Shown: in pieces, positions 6,592-8,542 of the stretch
Layout of the letters: each line of letters begins with the position of its first letter
Numbering within the stretch: the stretch's first letter is position 1
Translations under genes and position numbers: made by a program
Notes under the pieces: generated by a model
Database searches by the model: none
What the model saw: only the letters and a program-made list of their open reading frames with translations
Told to the model about the DNA's origin: nothing
Assembly: GCA_005881995.1 (NCBI GenBank)
Contig: VBHV01000120.1
Location: 1-8,542 of the forward strand
Reading direction: 5' to 3'
Source of the DNA: Chloroflexota bacterium
GTDB lineage: Bacteria > Chloroflexota > Ktedonobacteria > Ktedonobacterales > Ktedonobacteraceae
Length of the DNA stretch: 8,542 nucleotides

Positions 6592-8542
6592 ATGCTGAAG
6601 GCAAACCTGGCTGCGCGAGCGCGCCTGATATTTCATCCTGATGAACTTAACTACAACTTTGGGGCGGAACATCCATTGCAGCCCAGCCGCATTGCCGCGT
6701 TGATGGACCTGTTGGAGACATGCGGGTTATGGAATAGCGGCGATGAGCGCTATCGCCTCCCTCTTCGTGCTGCCACGAACGAGGAATTGGGCCTGGTGCA
6801 TAGCGCCGACTATATCGCGGCAGTGCAAAGCCTCAGCGCATCTGAGCCTGAGAACGAAGATGAACGGAAACAACGCCTGCAGCTCGCGCTCAACTATGGT
6901 TTTGCCGATGGAGACACGCCAGCCCTGCCCGGAATGCACGAGGTGACGGCGCGTATCGCCGGCGGTTCCCTGGCCGCCTTAAGCGCGGTGATGGGACTGC
7001 TCGATGAGCATACATTTGCTACCGGAGAAGAGCGCCCATTGCACGTGTTCCATCCTGCCGGTGGATTGCATCATGCCTGGCCGAACCGCGCCTCAGGGTT
7101 CTGTGTCTACAACGATATCGCGGTGGCCATCGCACAAGTGCTGCGCGCCAGTGAAGCAAAGGTTCTCTATATCGACTTCGATGCGCATCATGGCGATGGC
7201 GTGCAGCGCGCATTCTATGACGAGCCGCGCGTCATGACCATCTCGCTGCATGAGACCGGGCGCTATCTCTTCCCGGGCACGGGTGATGTGCTTGAGCTGG
7301 GCAATGGCCTGGGACGCGGCTACTCGGTCAATGTGCCGTTGGAACCCTTCACCGAGGATGATTCGTATATCGAGGCCATTGACGCGCTCCTTACACCGCT
7401 GGTCATTTCGTTTGCGCCCGATGTCATCGTTTCACAGCACGGCTGTGATACCCATGCCTGGGACCCGCTGACCCATCTCGGCCTGACCATGCGCGGTATT
7501 TCGGCGCAGATCAAAGCGGCACACCAGCTTGCTCATGCGTATTGTCAGGGACGTTGGGTCGCATTGGGTGGCGGCGGGTATGACCTGTATCGCGTTGTGC
7601 CGCGCGCCTGGAGCATGCTCTGGTCAGAAATGTCGGAGCAGCCCCTGCCAGAGCGTTTGCCCGATGCATGGATCGCGCGCTGGCGACCTATGTGGGAAAG
7701 TGTGGAACAACAGGAACTAATCGCGCAGCAGGTGATGGGTAAGTCTTCCTCCCTCTCTGTTTTCCCGGCGCTTTTTCAGGATCGCCCGGAGGATTTTCCC
7801 GCGCAGCCCCGGCGCTGGTCGATTGGCAGCGCCAACCGGCACACCGTCGCGCTGGTGCGACACCTACTCGTGCCTCCATCCGTGCGCCAGGCCTTTCCAG
7901 CGGCGCAGCGCCAATCGCCGCTTGCTGGTCTATTCGACTTGTTGCATTTGCAGGGTTCGGCTACTCCATCGCGCAGTAAGATGCTTGAAACCCAGGTGGG
8001 CACCCTGTTGTTGCGCGACTTCTGCCCTCCTTCCATGGTGGAGCGCCTGGTCGTCGATAAAGGAATGTATGCCTTTGCGCGCCTGCCTGAGCGTGAGCAT
8101 CAACTGCTCATGAGCATTGCCAGGCGGCCAGATTGTGCGCTGGCTATCGCCCATACGCCGGAGGGCGTTATCGTTGGTGAAGTAACGCTGGCGCCAGGTG
8201 ATGAGTGGTGGGAAGGTCTGGAAAACGTCTACGAAGTTGCCATCGAGGTCAGTTCAAACTGGCGCGGCCTGGGCGTAGCAAGTCAACTCCTGAGCTTCGC
8301 GCTTGAACTCGATGCGCTGGAAGATATGATTCTCTTCGCCCTGGGATTATCCTGGCACTGGGATACCGAGGGCCTGGGTCTAAACATCTATCGCTACCGT
8401 GAGATGATTATCCGCTTATTTGGGGCCTTGGGTTTTGTTGAATATCCCACGACTGAGCCAAATATTAGCATGGAACCCGCCAATGTCTTGCTGGCCCGCA
8501 TAGGCAAACGTGTTGACCAGCGCGCCGCCGGTCGATTTTTGA
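6592..8542 (+). CDS. acuC: AcuC-type lysine deacetylase fused to AcuA-type GNAT acetyltransferase (3' end beyond window)
   Basis: A single frame runs from the ATG at 6592 (GAGAAGGA at 6577-6584, 7-base spacer) through 650 codons to the right edge without a stop. Residues about 12-435 are an AcuC/class I HDAC-like Zn deacetylase: EHPLQPSR near the N-terminus, the catalytic His pair H160-H161 in GGLHHAW, metal ligands D197 and H199 in DFDAHHGDG, D286 in QHGCDTHAWDPL, and catalytic Tyr330 in GGGGYDLY. All key residues are present. After a linker (about 436-463), residues 464-650 resemble Bacillus AcuA: MYAFARLPEREHQ (492-504), IVGEV (527-531), the acetyl-CoA loop R558-G-L-G-V-A563, SWHWD (587-591) and EPANVLLARIGK (628-639). 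In B. subtilis, AcuA acetylates and inactivates acetyl-CoA synthetase and AcuC restores it. By comparison with AcuA, only some 15 residues may be missing. Deacetylase call very strong; AcuA call strong by remembered similarity; acting on AcsA is inference. Confidence 0.93.
   Translation, partial: MLKANLAARARLIFHPDELNYNFGAEHPLQPSRIAALMDLLETCGLWNSGDERYRLPLRAATNEELGLVHSADYIAAVQSLSASEPENEDERKQRLQLALNYGFADGDTPALPGMHEVTARIAGGSLAALSAVMGLLDEHTFATGEERPLHVFHPAGGLHHAWPNRASGFCVYNDIAVAIAQVLRASEAKVLYIDFDAHHGDGVQRAFYDEPRVMTISLHETGRYLFPGTGDVLELGNGLGRGYSVNVPLEPFTEDDSYIEAIDALLTPLVISFAPDVIVSQHGCDTHAWDPLTHLGLTMRGISAQIKAAHQLAHAYCQGRWVALGGGGYDLYRVVPRAWSMLWSEMSEQPLPERLPDAWIARWRPMWESVEQQELIAQQVMGKSSSLSVFPALFQDRPEDFPAQPRRWSIGSANRHTVALVRHLLVPPSVRQAFPAAQRQSPLAGLFDLLHLQGSATPSRSKMLETQVGTLLLRDFCPPSMVERLVVDKGMYAFARLPEREHQLLMSIARRPDCALAIAHTPEGVIVGEVTLAPGDEWWEGLENVYEVAIEVSSNWRGLGVASQLLSFALELDALEDMILFALGLSWHWDTEGLGLNIYRYREMIIRLFGALGFVEYPTTEPNISMEPANVLLARIGKRVDQRAAGRFL

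Noticed and set aside
7900..7990. Possible frameshift joining separate acuC and acuA genes
   Set aside because: The frame is unbroken, with natural residues throughout, and there is no ribosome-binding site before Met464; raw reads would still be worth checking.
7776..8154. Several short frames on both strands across the AcuC-AcuA junction
   Set aside because: The in-frame fusion is continuous with recognisable domains on both sides; the others are arginine- and cysteine-rich shadows.
8540..8542. A TGA at the very end that looks like the stop of the last gene
   Set aside because: It is out of frame with the fusion gene (the last full codon is TTG at 8539-8541), so the gene continues past the edge.

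Overview
The window looks like a chromosomal segment of a free-living bacterium. Its moderately GC-rich genes carry ordinary Shine-Dalgarno sites. A Ser/Pro/Thr-rich lipoprotein, an S9 peptidase with a WD40-like N-terminal half, and acu genes of a Bacillus-like type together suggest Chloroflexota, perhaps a Ktedonobacteria-type soil organism. That placement is inference from gene style and has no marker gene behind it. I see no rRNA, tRNA, CRISPR array, insertion sequence or integrase.

Layout. (1) Bases 1-771, minus strand: the N-terminal 257 codons of a beta-class (type III Mod-like) adenine DNA methyltransferase, cut by the left edge. (2) Bases 1056-2791, plus strand: a secreted lipoprotein with propeller-like repeats, followed 5 bases later by a small four-helix membrane protein, probably one transcript. 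(3) Bases 2833-2890: a perfect 24-bp inverted repeat between converging genes, probably a shared terminator. (4) Bases 2899-5589, minus strand: a VOC-fold protein without obvious metal ligands, and upstream of it a complete S9 prolyl-oligopeptidase-family peptidase. (5) Bases 5862-8542, plus strand: an acu locus made of an AcuB-like CBS-CBS-ACT protein followed by a very long frame that runs off the right edge.

The last gene is the most interesting item. Its first ~435 residues form an AcuC-type Zn-dependent lysine deacetylase with every active-site residue present. After a short linker, residues ~464-650 resemble the AcuA GNAT acetyltransferase. In Bacillus subtilis, AcuA acetylates and inactivates acetyl-CoA synthetase (AcsA) and AcuC reverses this; they are separate proteins encoded with AcuB in one operon. 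Here eraser and writer appear to share one polypeptide, with the nucleotide-sensing candidate AcuB encoded 16 bases upstream. The whole acuABC set is thus compressed into two genes, a possible self-contained reversible acetylation switch for acetate activation. No acsA gene lies in the window.

Two genes have no stop codon inside the window: the methyltransferase at the left edge and the acuC-acuA fusion at the right edge.
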